Made by a program: the position numbers and the translations under genes
Notes under the pieces: model-generated
Databases searched by the model: none
Seen by the model: only the letters and a program-made list of their open reading frames with translations
Told to the model about the DNA's origin: nothing
Part shown: positions 7,965 through 14,692 of the stretch, piece by piece
Position numbering within the stretch: position 1 is the first letter of the stretch
Layout of the letters: each line of letters opens with the position of its first letter
Assembly (NCBI GenBank): GCA_021813065.1
Contig: JAKALZ010000004.1
Coordinates: 1 to 18,357 of the forward strand
Direction of reading: 5' to 3'
Length of the DNA: 18,357 nt
DNA from: a bacterium
GTDB taxonomy: Bacteria > Spirochaetota > Spirochaetia > Treponematales > Rectinemataceae

Positions 7965-7987
7965 CCGCCGTCGCGCGGCGGTTTTTT
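7965..7987 (+). terminator. Terminator-like hairpin plus T6 on the plus strand
   Basis: CCGCCG (7965-7970) and CGGCGG (7976-7981) with loop TCGCG, followed by TTTTTT (7982-7987). The T-run is on plus, yet no plus gene lies upstream. It would stop antisense transcription leaving the binding-protein gene. On the minus strand the same stem sits directly before the ribosome site of that gene. Confidence 0.4.
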
Positions 7988-7992
7988 ATTAT

Positions 7993-8015
7993 CCGACCGG
8001 GGTTTTCCCGGCCGG
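7993..8015 (-). promoter_or_regulatory. Second hairpin in the leader of the binding-protein gene
   Basis: On the minus strand 8015-8007 pairs with 8001-7993 (nine pairs, one G-U) around an A-rich loop. With the stem at 7965-7981 it makes a two-hairpin leader. No T-run follows on minus, so processing or stabilisation is likelier than termination. Confidence 0.4.
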
Positions 8016-8091
8016 CAGTAACCATTGTCGCGGCGGCGCTACGATCCATGGCGGTCACGGGCGTGTGCGGCCCGGCTAGCGCTTTTGCGGA

Positions 8092-9114
8092 TCAGCGCGC
8101 CTCTTCGAGACAGGGCCCCCAGCGCACCACCGTGCTGGCCCACACGAAGCCAAGCCCCGCTCCCACCATCACGATCCGGCTCCCATCCTTGATCTTCCCC
8201 GTCTCCAACCCCAGCTTGATCGACAAAAGCTGGTCGTTTTGTCCAAGGTGGCCATACTCGTCGAGGTAGGTCGACTGATCTTCCCTGAGTCCAAGCTCCT
8301 CGAGCACCGCCATGTGCGCGCTGCGCTTGAAGTGGAGGATCGCGAGGTAGTCGATGTCGCCCTCCCCAAAACCGCTTTTGCGCATCGATTCGCGGATCAC
8401 CGCGTAGAAGTTCGGCATCGTGACCTCGCCAAGCTTGGCCTTGAATGCCTGATCATCGGGCACCGCGAAGGACGCGCGCGCCTCGTCGCCGGCCGCGGGT
8501 GGCCACGCCTTCGAGCCAAGCACGGGCACCACGCACATTTCGGAGAGCGAGCCGTCGCCCTTGAATGCTGACGACAGCACGACGTTGCGCCCGAGGTTCT
8601 TTTTCAGGACGCAGGCGGAGCCTGCCGAGCCAATATCCATCATGAAGCGTGTCGGAGGGTACGAGAGATCGATGAGATCGTTATTTCGGTAGCCTGAAAC
8701 GAGGAGCACCGTGTTGAGATCGTCGCGAGCCATCATGAGCGATTTCGCGACATCGATCGCCGCCATCATGGAGCCGCACATGGCTTCCATGTCGAAGCTC
8801 CAGGCGCGGGTCGCGCCGAGCTGGTTCGCCACATAGAGTCCCGCGAGCCAGCATGGATAATCCTTGTGCTGGGCTCCGCACCAAATCAAAAGGTCGACGT
8901 CTTCGGCTTTCACCCCTGCCTCAGCAAGGGCCTCTCTCGCGGCCGCGAGTCCCAGGTAGCTGGTCGGTTCGCCTTGATCGGCGATCGGTTTGTGCTTGAT
9001 GCCAAATTTGAGGGCGATGACATCTTCTGGCACCGAGGTCGCCTGCGCCAGATCGGCGGCGCTCATGTTATGCCGCGGTATATAGAGCCCAATTCCTGCG
9101 ATTCCAACGTGCAT
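8092..9114 (-). CDS. Ketosynthase-III/HMG-CoA-synthase-like enzyme 1 (noncanonical active site)
   Basis: A 340-residue thiolase-superfamily protein of the FabH/KASIII type (GIAGIGLYIPRH start; C-terminal GLGFVWASTVVRW). The nucleophile is Cys113 in EAMCGSM. FabH uses a Cys-His-Asn triad with HQAN and YGNT motifs. Here His261 in LHFKRSAH keeps the first His, but HQAN is lost, and YGNT reads YGHLGQND, so His289 stands where FabH has Asn. A standard malonyl-ACP decarboxylating role is therefore doubtful. It is more likely an acyl-CoA condensing, cleaving or transferring enzyme tied to the thiolase and CoA-transferase of this locus. It is the first gene of the minus operon, with GGGAG about 6 bases before the ATG and the operator region directly upstream. 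Confidence 0.85.
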   Translation of the reverse strand: MHVGIAGIGLYIPRHNMSAADLAQATSVPEDVIALKFGIKHKPIADQGEPTSYLGLAAAREALAEAGVKAEDVDLLIWCGAQHKDYPCWLAGLYVANQLGATRAWSFDMEAMCGSMMAAIDVAKSLMMARDDLNTVLLVSGYRNNDLIDLSYPPTRFMMDIGSAGSACVLKKNLGRNVVLSSAFKGDGSLSEMCVVPVLGSKAWPPAAGDEARASFAVPDDQAFKAKLGEVTMPNFYAVIRESMRKSGFGEGDIDYLAILHFKRSAHMAVLEELGLREDQSTYLDEYGHLGQNDQLLSIKLGLETGKIKDGSRIVMVGAGLGFVWASTVVRWGPCLEEAR

Positions 9115-9173
9115 TGTTACTCCCTGTGCCAGCGCGCGCAGCGGCGCGCTATAGATGAATCAGCTCTCACTAT

Positions 9174-9202
9174 ATTGTTGAACGGAATTTTCATTCCGTC
9201 AA
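9174..9202 (-). promoter_or_regulatory. Candidate sigma-70 promoter of the minus operon
   Basis: Minus strand TTGACG (9202-9197), 17-base spacer, AACAAT (9179-9174). The match is 5/6 and 4/6. It lies about 60 bases before the KASIII-like start codon, and a perfect dyad fills the spacer. Confidence 0.5.
9182..9199. promoter_or_regulatory. Perfect dyad in the minus promoter spacer, candidate repressor operator
   Basis: ACGGAAT (9182-9188), TTTC, ATTCCGT (9193-9199): an 18-base dyad with 7-base perfect arms between the -35 and -10 of the minus promoter. Bound protein here would block RNA polymerase, the classic TetR-family layout. The adjacent TetR-type gene is the natural candidate. Confidence 0.6.
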
Positions 9203-9230
9203 GTGAGAAAGTGTGTAAATTGTGTTAAAA

Positions 9231-9257
9231 GAATTATGACACAAGCCGACATAATTC
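9231..9257. repeat. Perfect inverted repeat in the AT-rich divergent region
   Basis: GAATTATG (9231-9238) and CATAATTC (9250-9257), 11 bases apart. It lies in the AT-rich stretch (about 9210-9300) between the two divergent promoters. It could be an activator or architectural-protein site; nothing ties it to a specific factor. Confidence 0.45.
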
Positions 9258-9337
9258 ATAAAGTATTATATATTATGTGGTTATATAGGATTTGCGAATC
9301 TCCGCCGCCCAGGCAAGCCTTCGTGAGTATTTTTTGC

Positions 9338-9366
9338 TTGCGCGCTACGGAAACAGGGTATATACT
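9338..9366 (+). promoter_or_regulatory. Candidate sigma-70 promoter of the regulator operon
   Basis: TTGCGC (9338-9343), 17 bases, TATACT (9361-9366). The -10 matches 5/6. The expected transcript start, near 9373, lies just before the operator-like dyad at 9379-9400 and upstream of the ATG at 9412. Confidence 0.5.
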
Positions 9367-9378
9367 TGGCGAACGTAA

Positions 9379-9400
9379 GAAGTGAATCACCTCTCACTTC
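9379..9400. promoter_or_regulatory. Dyad at the start of the regulator transcript, candidate autoregulatory operator
   Basis: GAAGTGA (9379-9385) and TCACTTC (9394-9400), 8 bases apart. It overlaps the expected transcript start and shares TCTCACTT with the outer pair at the minus promoter. Autorepression by the downstream TetR protein is the simplest reading. Confidence 0.55.
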
Positions 9401-9411
9401 GAAGGGCGGCG

Positions 9412-10548
9412 ATGAGCACGGATACTCGGCAAGCGCTCATAGAGAGCGCGACAACTCTTTTCTCCACAAAGTGGTACGGAATGGTATCCGTCGCCGAGAT
9501 ATGTCGGTCCGCCAACCTGTCGAACGGCGCTTTCTATCGCCATTTCAAGAACAAGGAAGAGATTTTCTGCGCGATTCTCGATCTCGTGGTACACAAGATC
9601 GAATCAGCGCTCAAACCTCTCTCGAACATGCCCCGTCGCGATCGATTCCCCACCCTCATCGCGATCATCTACAACTTTTCACAGGAGTACACTCCTCTTG
9701 TCCGTGTATTCCGCGAGGGGCAGTACCGCTTTTTCAAGTACGAGCGCGCGCTTAAGGAAGTCTACAGTCACGCCTTCTCGGTGGTGCTCGATCACGATCC
9801 CACTGTCGCCGAGTATCTCTTCGTGTTCGCGGGGCTCCGTTTCGCGGCGATACGCGCCGCGCTCCATCAGATACCGGTGAGCGTCGAGTCGCTCTCTAGC
9901 ATTATTGGCAGCGGACTTTTTCAGCCGCAGTCCATCAATTGGCCGCGCATCTTTTCAACCTCGATCACACCGCTTCCCATCGAACTTTTGCCTGATAGCA
10001 AAGCGCAGCTCCTCGCCGAAGGAAGAAAGCTCTTCGGAGAGAAGGGCTATTTCGAAACCAATATCCACGAAGTCACCTCGAACGCCAACCTCGCGATAGG
10101 CTCATTCTACCGGTACTTCGAGAGCAAAGAGTCATTTTATAAGGAAGTGATCCGTGAGGTCGGCCAGGATGTCCGCCACTTCATCACCCTAAATCTCGGG
10201 AACGGCCTCAACCGCCTCGAGCGCGAGCTCCGTGGGCTCTGGCTCTTCATTCTTTTTCTCTCCATAGACCGCAATTGCTACAACATCGTGCGCGAAGCTG
10301 AATTCGTACTGCCTAATGAGGTGCGCGACTACTACGACGCCTTCCACCGAGGCTATCTGCGGCGCGAAGACGCGTCGTTCGGCTGCGAATCGACGACCTG
10401 CATCGAGTTTATGCTGGGAGTCGCGCACTACCTTGGCATCGAGATCATCTTCGACAACTCGCCCGAGACAGCGCGCCACGTGATCGAGGAAATAGGAAAT
10501 CTTTACATGCACGGTCTCCTGGGGGAGAAGTATCGAAGCGCGAATTGA
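9412..10548 (+). CDS. Tandem TetR-family transcriptional regulator with two HTH domains
   Basis: A 378-residue protein with two TetR-type DNA-binding domains in one chain. The first (about residues 5-52) reads ALIESATTLF..., ICRSANLSNGAFYRHFKNKEEIF; the second (about 198-247) reads LLAEGRKLFGEKGYF..., NANLAIGSFYRYFESKESFYKEV. Each is followed by a helical region that would be a ligand-binding and dimerisation domain. Normal TetR proteins are about 200 residues with one HTH and dimerise; this one looks like a covalent dimer of two diverged copies. I start at ATG 9412 because the in-frame GTG at 9382 lies inside the operator-like dyad, and the family usually begins a few residues before the first helix. 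It heads the plus operon and faces the minus operon across 297 bases, so it probably controls both, releasing DNA on binding an acyl-CoA or acid. Confidence 0.9.
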   Translation: MSTDTRQALIESATTLFSTKWYGMVSVAEICRSANLSNGAFYRHFKNKEEIFCAILDLVVHKIESALKPLSNMPRRDRFPTLIAIIYNFSQEYTPLVRVFREGQYRFFKYERALKEVYSHAFSVVLDHDPTVAEYLFVFAGLRFAAIRAALHQIPVSVESLSSIIGSGLFQPQSINWPRIFSTSITPLPIELLPDSKAQLLAEGRKLFGEKGYFETNIHEVTSNANLAIGSFYRYFESKESFYKEVIREVGQDVRHFITLNLGNGLNRLERELRGLWLFILFLSIDRNCYNIVREAEFVLPNEVRDYYDAFHRGYLRREDASFGCESTTCIEFMLGVAHYLGIEIIFDNSPETARHVIEEIGNLYMHGLLGEKYRSAN

Positions 10549-10569
10549 ATTACTGACCAATAACTGTAT

Positions 10570-10574
10570 GGAGG
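10570..10574 (+). promoter_or_regulatory. Ribosome binding site deciding the start of KASIII-like enzyme 2
   Basis: GGAGG lies 5 bases before ATG 10580 and inside the alternative upstream ATG at 10568, which itself lacks a ribosome site. This favours 10580. Confidence 0.65.
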
Positions 10575-10579
10575 ATGAT

Positions 10580-11587
10580 ATGCCAAAAGCGGTCATCATC
10601 GGCACGGGGCTGTACGTCCCCGGCGCGCCGATCGACAACAGCACTCTTAAAAAACTCACCGGCATTGAGTTCGATGCCGAGCGTCTCGAGGCGAAACTGG
10701 GCATCGCGGCTCGCCACATCGCGCGACTCTCGGGGATCGCCGAAAGCACAGCGGACTTCGCGGAAAAAGCGGCCCGGAGCGCGCTCGAGTCCGCGCACGT
10801 CGATCCCAAGGAGGTCGGGCTTTTCATCGTGGCGACCGACACGCCCGAGTACATCTCGCCCGCGACCTCGATCGTAGTGCAGGGGAGACTCCAGGGCGGC
10901 GAAACCGACGCGAAATCTTTCGACCTTGGCGCCTCCTGCGCGAGCTTCGTGGAGGCGCTCGACGCCGCGGCGCGCCACCTCGTTACCGACGCCAGCATGC
11001 GCTACGCGGTCGTGGTCGGCGTGTACAACATGCCCGCCTACATACGCGATGGCGACGCGTTTGGCTGGTCGATCTTCGCCGACGGCGCGGGCGCGGTGGT
11101 GCTCGCGCGCCAAGAAGAGCGCGAATCGGGTTACGTTGATGGGGCCTTCGTCACCGATGGCACGCAGTGGAACTATGTGGGCGTGTACGCGGGTGGCACC
11201 AAGCTGCCCGTGACGCGCGAGCGTCTCGATTCGGGCGAATATGGGCTGCAGTTGCTGCAGAAGCTGCCGGGCGACCGCAACGTGAAGCTTTGGCCGCCAC
11301 TCGTGCTCAAGCTTCTCAAGAAGGCGGGAGTTTCACAGTCTGCAGTGAGCCACTACCTCTTCACCCAAATCAATAAATCGGTGATCGAGCAGGTTATGGG
11401 CGTGCTCGGCGAGCCGCTCGAGAAGACGACGATGGTGATGGACCGCTATGGCTACACAGGCTCTGGCTGCATACCGATGGCGCTGCACGAGGCGGTGCGC
11501 GCCGGCCGTATTAAAAAAGGCGATCTTGTGGTGCTGGTGGCGTCTGGGGCAGGCCTGGCCGTCGGCGCCTCTCTGCTGCGCTTCTGA
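10580..11587 (+). CDS. Ketosynthase-III/HMG-CoA-synthase-like enzyme 2 (His and Asn of the FabH triad replaced)
   Basis: A 335-residue KASIII-type protein (PKAVIIGTGLYVPG start; C-terminal SGAGLAVGASLLRF). The nucleophile is present, Cys120 in LGASCASF. The FabH HQAN motif reads TQIN (262-265), so the catalytic His is Thr262, and YGNT reads YGYT, so the Asn is Tyr292. Both decarboxylation-supporting residues are gone. It is clearly diverged from the KASIII-like protein encoded at 8092-9114, which has a different replacement set. It could be an acyltransferase, an HMG-CoA-synthase-like condensing enzyme with a shifted base, or one half of a heteromeric pair. Second gene of the plus operon, 31 bases after the regulator; the start at 10580 is set by GGAGG 5 bases upstream. 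Confidence 0.85.
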   Translation: MPKAVIIGTGLYVPGAPIDNSTLKKLTGIEFDAERLEAKLGIAARHIARLSGIAESTADFAEKAARSALESAHVDPKEVGLFIVATDTPEYISPATSIVVQGRLQGGETDAKSFDLGASCASFVEALDAAARHLVTDASMRYAVVVGVYNMPAYIRDGDAFGWSIFADGAGAVVLARQEERESGYVDGAFVTDGTQWNYVGVYAGGTKLPVTRERLDSGEYGLQLLQKLPGDRNVKLWPPLVLKLLKKAGVSQSAVSHYLFTQINKSVIEQVMGVLGEPLEKTTMVMDRYGYTGSGCIPMALHEAVRAGRIKKGDLVVLVASGAGLAVGASLLRF

Positions 11588-11676
11588 AGATGGAGCGCGC
11601 AGGCCAGCGGCAATGAGCAGTGGCCATTCTAGCCGCGCCGCGCGGGAGATTGCGCGCACCGTATGTGAATGAATAT

Positions 11677-11682
11677 AGGAGG
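11677..11682 (+). promoter_or_regulatory. Ribosome binding site deciding the CoA-transferase start
   Basis: AGGAGG lies 4 bases before ATG 11687. The upstream in-frame ATG at 11669 has no such site. The 99-base gap before the gene otherwise shows only weak GC-rich inverted repeats. Confidence 0.7.
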
Positions 11683-11686
11683 AATC

Positions 11687-12994
11687 ATGAATTATCAAGA
11701 TGAATATAAAAAGAGACTTATCTCAATTCCTGAGGCCGTTTCTAAGATCAAAAGCGACAACAACATCGTGGTCGCGATGTGCGCATCCGAGCCTCAAGGC
11801 TGCATGGGCCAGTTTCACAGCATCGCGGAGCGTGTTGAGAATGTGCGCGTGTTCTCGTGCCTCACGCTTAAGCCCTATGATTTCTATATGAAACCAGAGA
11901 TGAAGGGGCACTTCGAGCTCGCGAGTTGGTTTCACGCGCCGGGTTCGCGGGCAGCGCTCAAGGCAAACACCGGGACTGTGACCTACGTGCCGAACATGCT
12001 GCACCGCGCGGCGACTGACTTCATTTTCGCGCGCAAGCCGCACATCTTCTTCGGCACTTGCACACCACCCGACAAGCACGGCTATGTCTCGCTTTCTCTG
12101 GGCATTACCTACGAAAAGGACGTGCTCGAGGCAGCCGACCTCGTCATTCTCGAGGTGAACCCGCTCCTGCCGCGCACTTTTGGCGATACACTCCTCCACG
12201 TCTCCCACGTCGACTACTTTGTCGAATACGAGCAGGAAGTGCCCGAGCTGCCCTCGCCGCAGCCGAGCGAGACCGACCTCACCATCGGCAACTACATTGG
12301 CGAGCTAATAGAAGACGGTTCGACTATCCAGCTCGGCATCGGCGGCATCCCGAACGCCGCCGCCCTCGCCCTGCGCGACAAAAAGGAACTCGGCGTCCAC
12401 ACCGAGATGATCGTCGACTCGGTGATGGAGCTCTACGAGATGGGTGTCGTCACTAACCGCGCCAAGGCTTTCCACAAAGGCAAAGTCGTCGCGACCTTCG
12501 CAATGGGCTCCCGCAAGCTCTATGACTGGCTCGACGACAATGTCGGCGTGGAGTTCCAGCGCGGCAAGTGGGTCAATAGCCCATTTGTGGTATCGCAGAA
12601 CTCCAAAATGGTATCGATTAACACTTGCCTCAGCGTCGATCTTACGGGCCAGGTGGCGAGCGAGAGCCTTGGGCCCCTCCAGTACTCCGGCACTGGCGGT
12701 CAGTCCGACACCGCCGAGGGCGCGGCAGAAGGCTTCGATGGCAAGGGAAAGAGCATTATCGCCTGCTACAGCACCGCGAGGAACGGCACACTTTCGACAA
12801 TTTCGCCCGTGCTCGCCGAGGGTTCGGCCGTGACGCTGCACAGGAGCCTCGTGGACAATGTGATCACGGAGTTTGGCATCGCGCGGCTGCGCGGCAAAAC
12901 TGTGCGCGAACGGGCGAAAGAGCTCATCGCGGTGGCGCACCCCATGTTCCGTGACGATCTCACCGCCCAAGCCAAGAAGCTAGGATATCTCTGA
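11687..12994 (+). CDS. Acetyl-CoA hydrolase / 4-hydroxybutyrate CoA-transferase family protein
   Basis: A 435-residue class I CoA-transferase of the Cat1/Cat2/AbfT family, which moves CoA between an acyl-CoA and a free acid through a glutamyl-CoA thioester. The N-terminal YQDEYKKRLISIPEAVSKI is typical of the 4-hydroxybutyrate type. The glycine loop QLGIGGIPNA is at about 215-224; Glu240 in HTEM fits the catalytic Glu. The C-terminal GTGGQSD and HPMFRDDL motifs are also family hallmarks. It likely activates the imported acid using acetyl-CoA or a product acyl-CoA without spending ATP, as is common in anaerobes. It is the last gene of the plus operon. Alternatives are succinyl-, propionyl- or butyryl-CoA:acetate transferase; substrate not resolvable here. 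Confidence 0.93.
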   Translation: MNYQDEYKKRLISIPEAVSKIKSDNNIVVAMCASEPQGCMGQFHSIAERVENVRVFSCLTLKPYDFYMKPEMKGHFELASWFHAPGSRAALKANTGTVTYVPNMLHRAATDFIFARKPHIFFGTCTPPDKHGYVSLSLGITYEKDVLEAADLVILEVNPLLPRTFGDTLLHVSHVDYFVEYEQEVPELPSPQPSETDLTIGNYIGELIEDGSTIQLGIGGIPNAAALALRDKKELGVHTEMIVDSVMELYEMGVVTNRAKAFHKGKVVATFAMGSRKLYDWLDDNVGVEFQRGKWVNSPFVVSQNSKMVSINTCLSVDLTGQVASESLGPLQYSGTGGQSDTAEGAAEGFDGKGKSIIACYSTARNGTLSTISPVLAEGSAVTLHRSLVDNVITEFGIARLRGKTVRERAKELIAVAHPMFRDDLTAQAKKLGYL

Positions 12995-13028
12995 GTATTG
13001 ATTGAACGTGAGAATATACGGCGGGGAT

Positions 13029-14180
13029 CTATTCTTTGCGAATGAGAATATCGCCCGACACCGTAGAGAGTTTTGTCGGCACGAGCCCGCTCCCTACCCG
13101 AATCGATCCTCTGCCCGTTTGAACCGCGTCGTGGTCGATATCCCCAGAGACTGTCGAAACGCTCACTGTGGCGTCCCAATCTTCTGGATAGCGGAGAGAA
13201 ATATCGCCAGAGGCGCTCACCGCCTCGATCGAGTTGCACAGCTCATCCGCGCGGATCTCGATGTCGCCAGAAGCTGTTGACACCTTGATATCTTCTCGGC
13301 ACTCGCTCACCGAGATATCGCCGGAGGCTGATTTCGCCCGCAAGTCTCCGTCGCACGCGTCGACGCGTATATCGCCGGAGGCGGTCGACACCGCAAGGGG
13401 ACCGACTCTGTCGAGAACGCGCACATCCCCTGATATCGTCGAGATCTCGAGATCGTCGACCGATGCTGGGATGCGGAGCTCAATTCGGTCTGGCTCCGAC
13501 ACGCCTATCGGTACGGAGATTTTGAGCGCGCTTTCGCTCGAATAGTCCAACCGCAAGTGTGGTCGTTCTTCGCCGGGAGTCTCTATAGAGAGACGATCGT
13601 TCGAAAAAAGAATCGCGACATCCGCGGACCGCGTTCTGAGCGAAACTCGACGGGCGCTCGACAGTTTTATATCACCGAGATCGACAGCTTCGGCAAATAG
13701 ATCATCGAAGGATGGTTCACCGCCCTCTCTATGTCTGCGGCTGAAAATTTTCGCGATATCAAAAGCCTTTTTGATAGCTTCGTGGAGTTCCGCGTCGTCG
13801 ATCCTGATGTGTACTTTTTTTCTTCCAGACGTCTTTGCGCCCGCCCCTTTGATCTCTTCTTGAGCGGTACCGCCATCGCCAGACTCGCCCTCTTCAGCTG
13901 TTCCACCATGCGCGCGGCGCTCTCGGTTCGACTCTTCGGCGCGAGGCTGTTCCCCTCGAAGCTCGGCGTACGGCCCTAATTCAGCCGCCTCTCTCAAACT
14001 GTCGGCGAGTGATTCTGGAGACTCAAGCGTCTGAACGATCTCTTCTGAGCTCTTCTCCGGGTGTTCGCGCTCGAGCCCGTCGATGTGGTCCTCGATCTCG
14101 AGAATCATATCCTGAAGCGACGCATCATCGATTCCCTGCAAACGATGGGTCAAGATTTCGATATACTCACTGCGGGTCAT
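13029..14180 (-). CDS. HAAS-domain protein with DUF4097 beta-repeat region
   Basis: A 383-residue protein in three parts. Residues 1-70 (MTRSEYIEILTHRLQGID..., EIEDHIDGL, SPESLADSLRE) match the helical HAAS/DUF1700-type domain that pairs with PadR regulators. Residues 71-120 are an acidic, low-complexity linker. The rest is a DUF4097-like beta-solenoid with seven SGD turns (TISGDV, TASGDI, SASGDI, TASGDI, SASGDI, TVSGDI, TVSGDI), spaced 18, 18, 18, 20, 21 and 30 residues. No membrane segment is seen, unlike many HAAS proteins, so it may be cytoplasmic. It overlaps the padR stop by 4 bases (ATGA), giving tight coupling. Function is unknown; the pairing suggests an envelope- or stress-responsive module. 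It converges on the CoA-transferase gene with 34 bases between. Confidence 0.87.
   Translation of the reverse strand: MTRSEYIEILTHRLQGIDDASLQDMILEIEDHIDGLEREHPEKSSEEIVQTLESPESLADSLREAAELGPYAELRGEQPRAEESNRERRAHGGTAEEGESGDGGTAQEEIKGAGAKTSGRKKVHIRIDDAELHEAIKKAFDIAKIFSRRHREGGEPSFDDLFAEAVDLGDIKLSSARRVSLRTRSADVAILFSNDRLSIETPGEERPHLRLDYSSESALKISVPIGVSEPDRIELRIPASVDDLEISTISGDVRVLDRVGPLAVSTASGDIRVDACDGDLRAKSASGDISVSECREDIKVSTASGDIEIRADELCNSIEAVSASGDISLRYPEDWDATVSVSTVSGDIDHDAVQTGRGSIRVGSGLVPTKLSTVSGDILIRKE
13048..13440 (-). repeat. Imperfect tandem repeat encoding the SGD beta-turns
   Basis: Seven related copies of a core like ATATCGCC(A/G)GAGGC on plus begin near 13048, 13139, 13201, 13261, 13315, 13369 and 13423. 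The last steps are exactly 54 bases (18 codons). The repeat is coding and follows the protein solenoid. Confidence 0.8.
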
Positions 14181-14533
14181 ACAGCATGCCCTCCCCTCTC
14201 CAACATCCGCCGCGCTTCCGCGCTCTTCTCATACTCCTCTCTCATGTGTGCGAGGAGTGAGCGCCCATTGCTGGAAATTATATAATATTTTCGTGGATGT
14301 CCCACTTCTGGAGTCTCCCACTGCGCTTCCACACTTTCGTCTTTGGTCATACGCATAAGAAGAGGGTACAGGGTGCCTTCGCTGACATCCACTCCGGCGC
14401 GATTGAGCTGTTCCATGATCGCGAGCCCGTAGCTCCTGCCGCTCGCGGAAAGCAGTTCGAGCACGCAAAGCTCAAGAAAGCCCTTTCTGAACTGGCTTTT
14501 CCACTTCTCGTACAGTTCCTCAGCCGCACCCAT
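14177..14533 (-). CDS. PadR-family transcriptional regulator
   Basis: A 118-residue winged-helix repressor of the PadR family. The conserved stretches are FLELCVLELLS, SYGLAIMEQL, SEGTLYPLLMRM and the wing ending in GHPRKYYIIS, followed by a short C-terminal dimerisation helix. The ATG at 14533 is chosen because AAAGGAAG lies about 7 bases upstream and it gives the usual N terminus (MGAAEELYEKW); a GTG 33 bases earlier would add residues without support. It overlaps the HAAS gene by 4 bases, and such PadR-HAAS pairs are a recurring module in which the PadR protein controls its own operon. The inducer is unknown. Confidence 0.92.
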   Translation of the reverse strand: MGAAEELYEKWKSQFRKGFLELCVLELLSASGRSYGLAIMEQLNRAGVDVSEGTLYPLLMRMTKDESVEAQWETPEVGHPRKYYIISSNGRSLLAHMREEYEKSAEARRMLERGGHAV

Positions 14534-14692
14534 CGCACACTTCCTTTCTGCTTTGCAGCGTAGCACGCAATGCGGCGCGGCGCAGCACCTTTTCTAGGGA
14601 AGGTACCGCGCCCGCCATGTTAAAATCGCGCGCATGGAGGGTACTACTTTTGCCAAACGCCGAACCGGCGTATATCGTTCGCGCGACGATGC
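14534..14692. other. Intergenic region between padR and a small hypothetical gene
   Basis: A 159-base gap with no gene. It should hold the padR promoter, but no convincing -35/-10 pair was found. A short hairpin at 14657-14671 is the only clear structure. Confidence 0.4.
14657..14671 (-). terminator. Short hairpin after the small hypothetical gene, weak terminator candidate
   Basis: ACGCCG and CGGCGT form a perfect 6-pair stem with a 3-base loop. On minus it lies about 22 bases past the hypothetical gene's stop, followed by TTGGC, so there is no real T-run. Confidence 0.3.

Larger units (their letters stand above)
9164..9208. repeat. Outer inverted pair TCTCACT / AGTGAGA around the minus promoter
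   Basis: TCTCACT at 9165-9171 and AGTGAGA at 9202-9208 are exact inverted copies flanking the -10 and -35 of the minus promoter. The same sequence occurs again in the plus-operon operator (TCTCACTT, 9392-9399). Shared sequence at both promoters suggests one regulator. Confidence 0.5.

Noticed and set aside
6572..8269. Long open frame of 565 codons on plus
   Set aside because: Runs antisense to livH, the binding-protein gene and the end of the KASIII-like gene, all strongly supported. Composition is Arg/His/Asp-rich shadow sequence with no family motif.
9382..9411. GTG start for the tandem TetR gene
   Set aside because: Lies within an operator-like dyad, close to the predicted transcript start, with no good ribosome site; ATG 9412 is preferred.
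13048..13440. CRISPR-like repeats
   Set aside because: The periodic copies are imperfect, coding and follow the SGD turns of the DUF4097 solenoid; no unique spacers.
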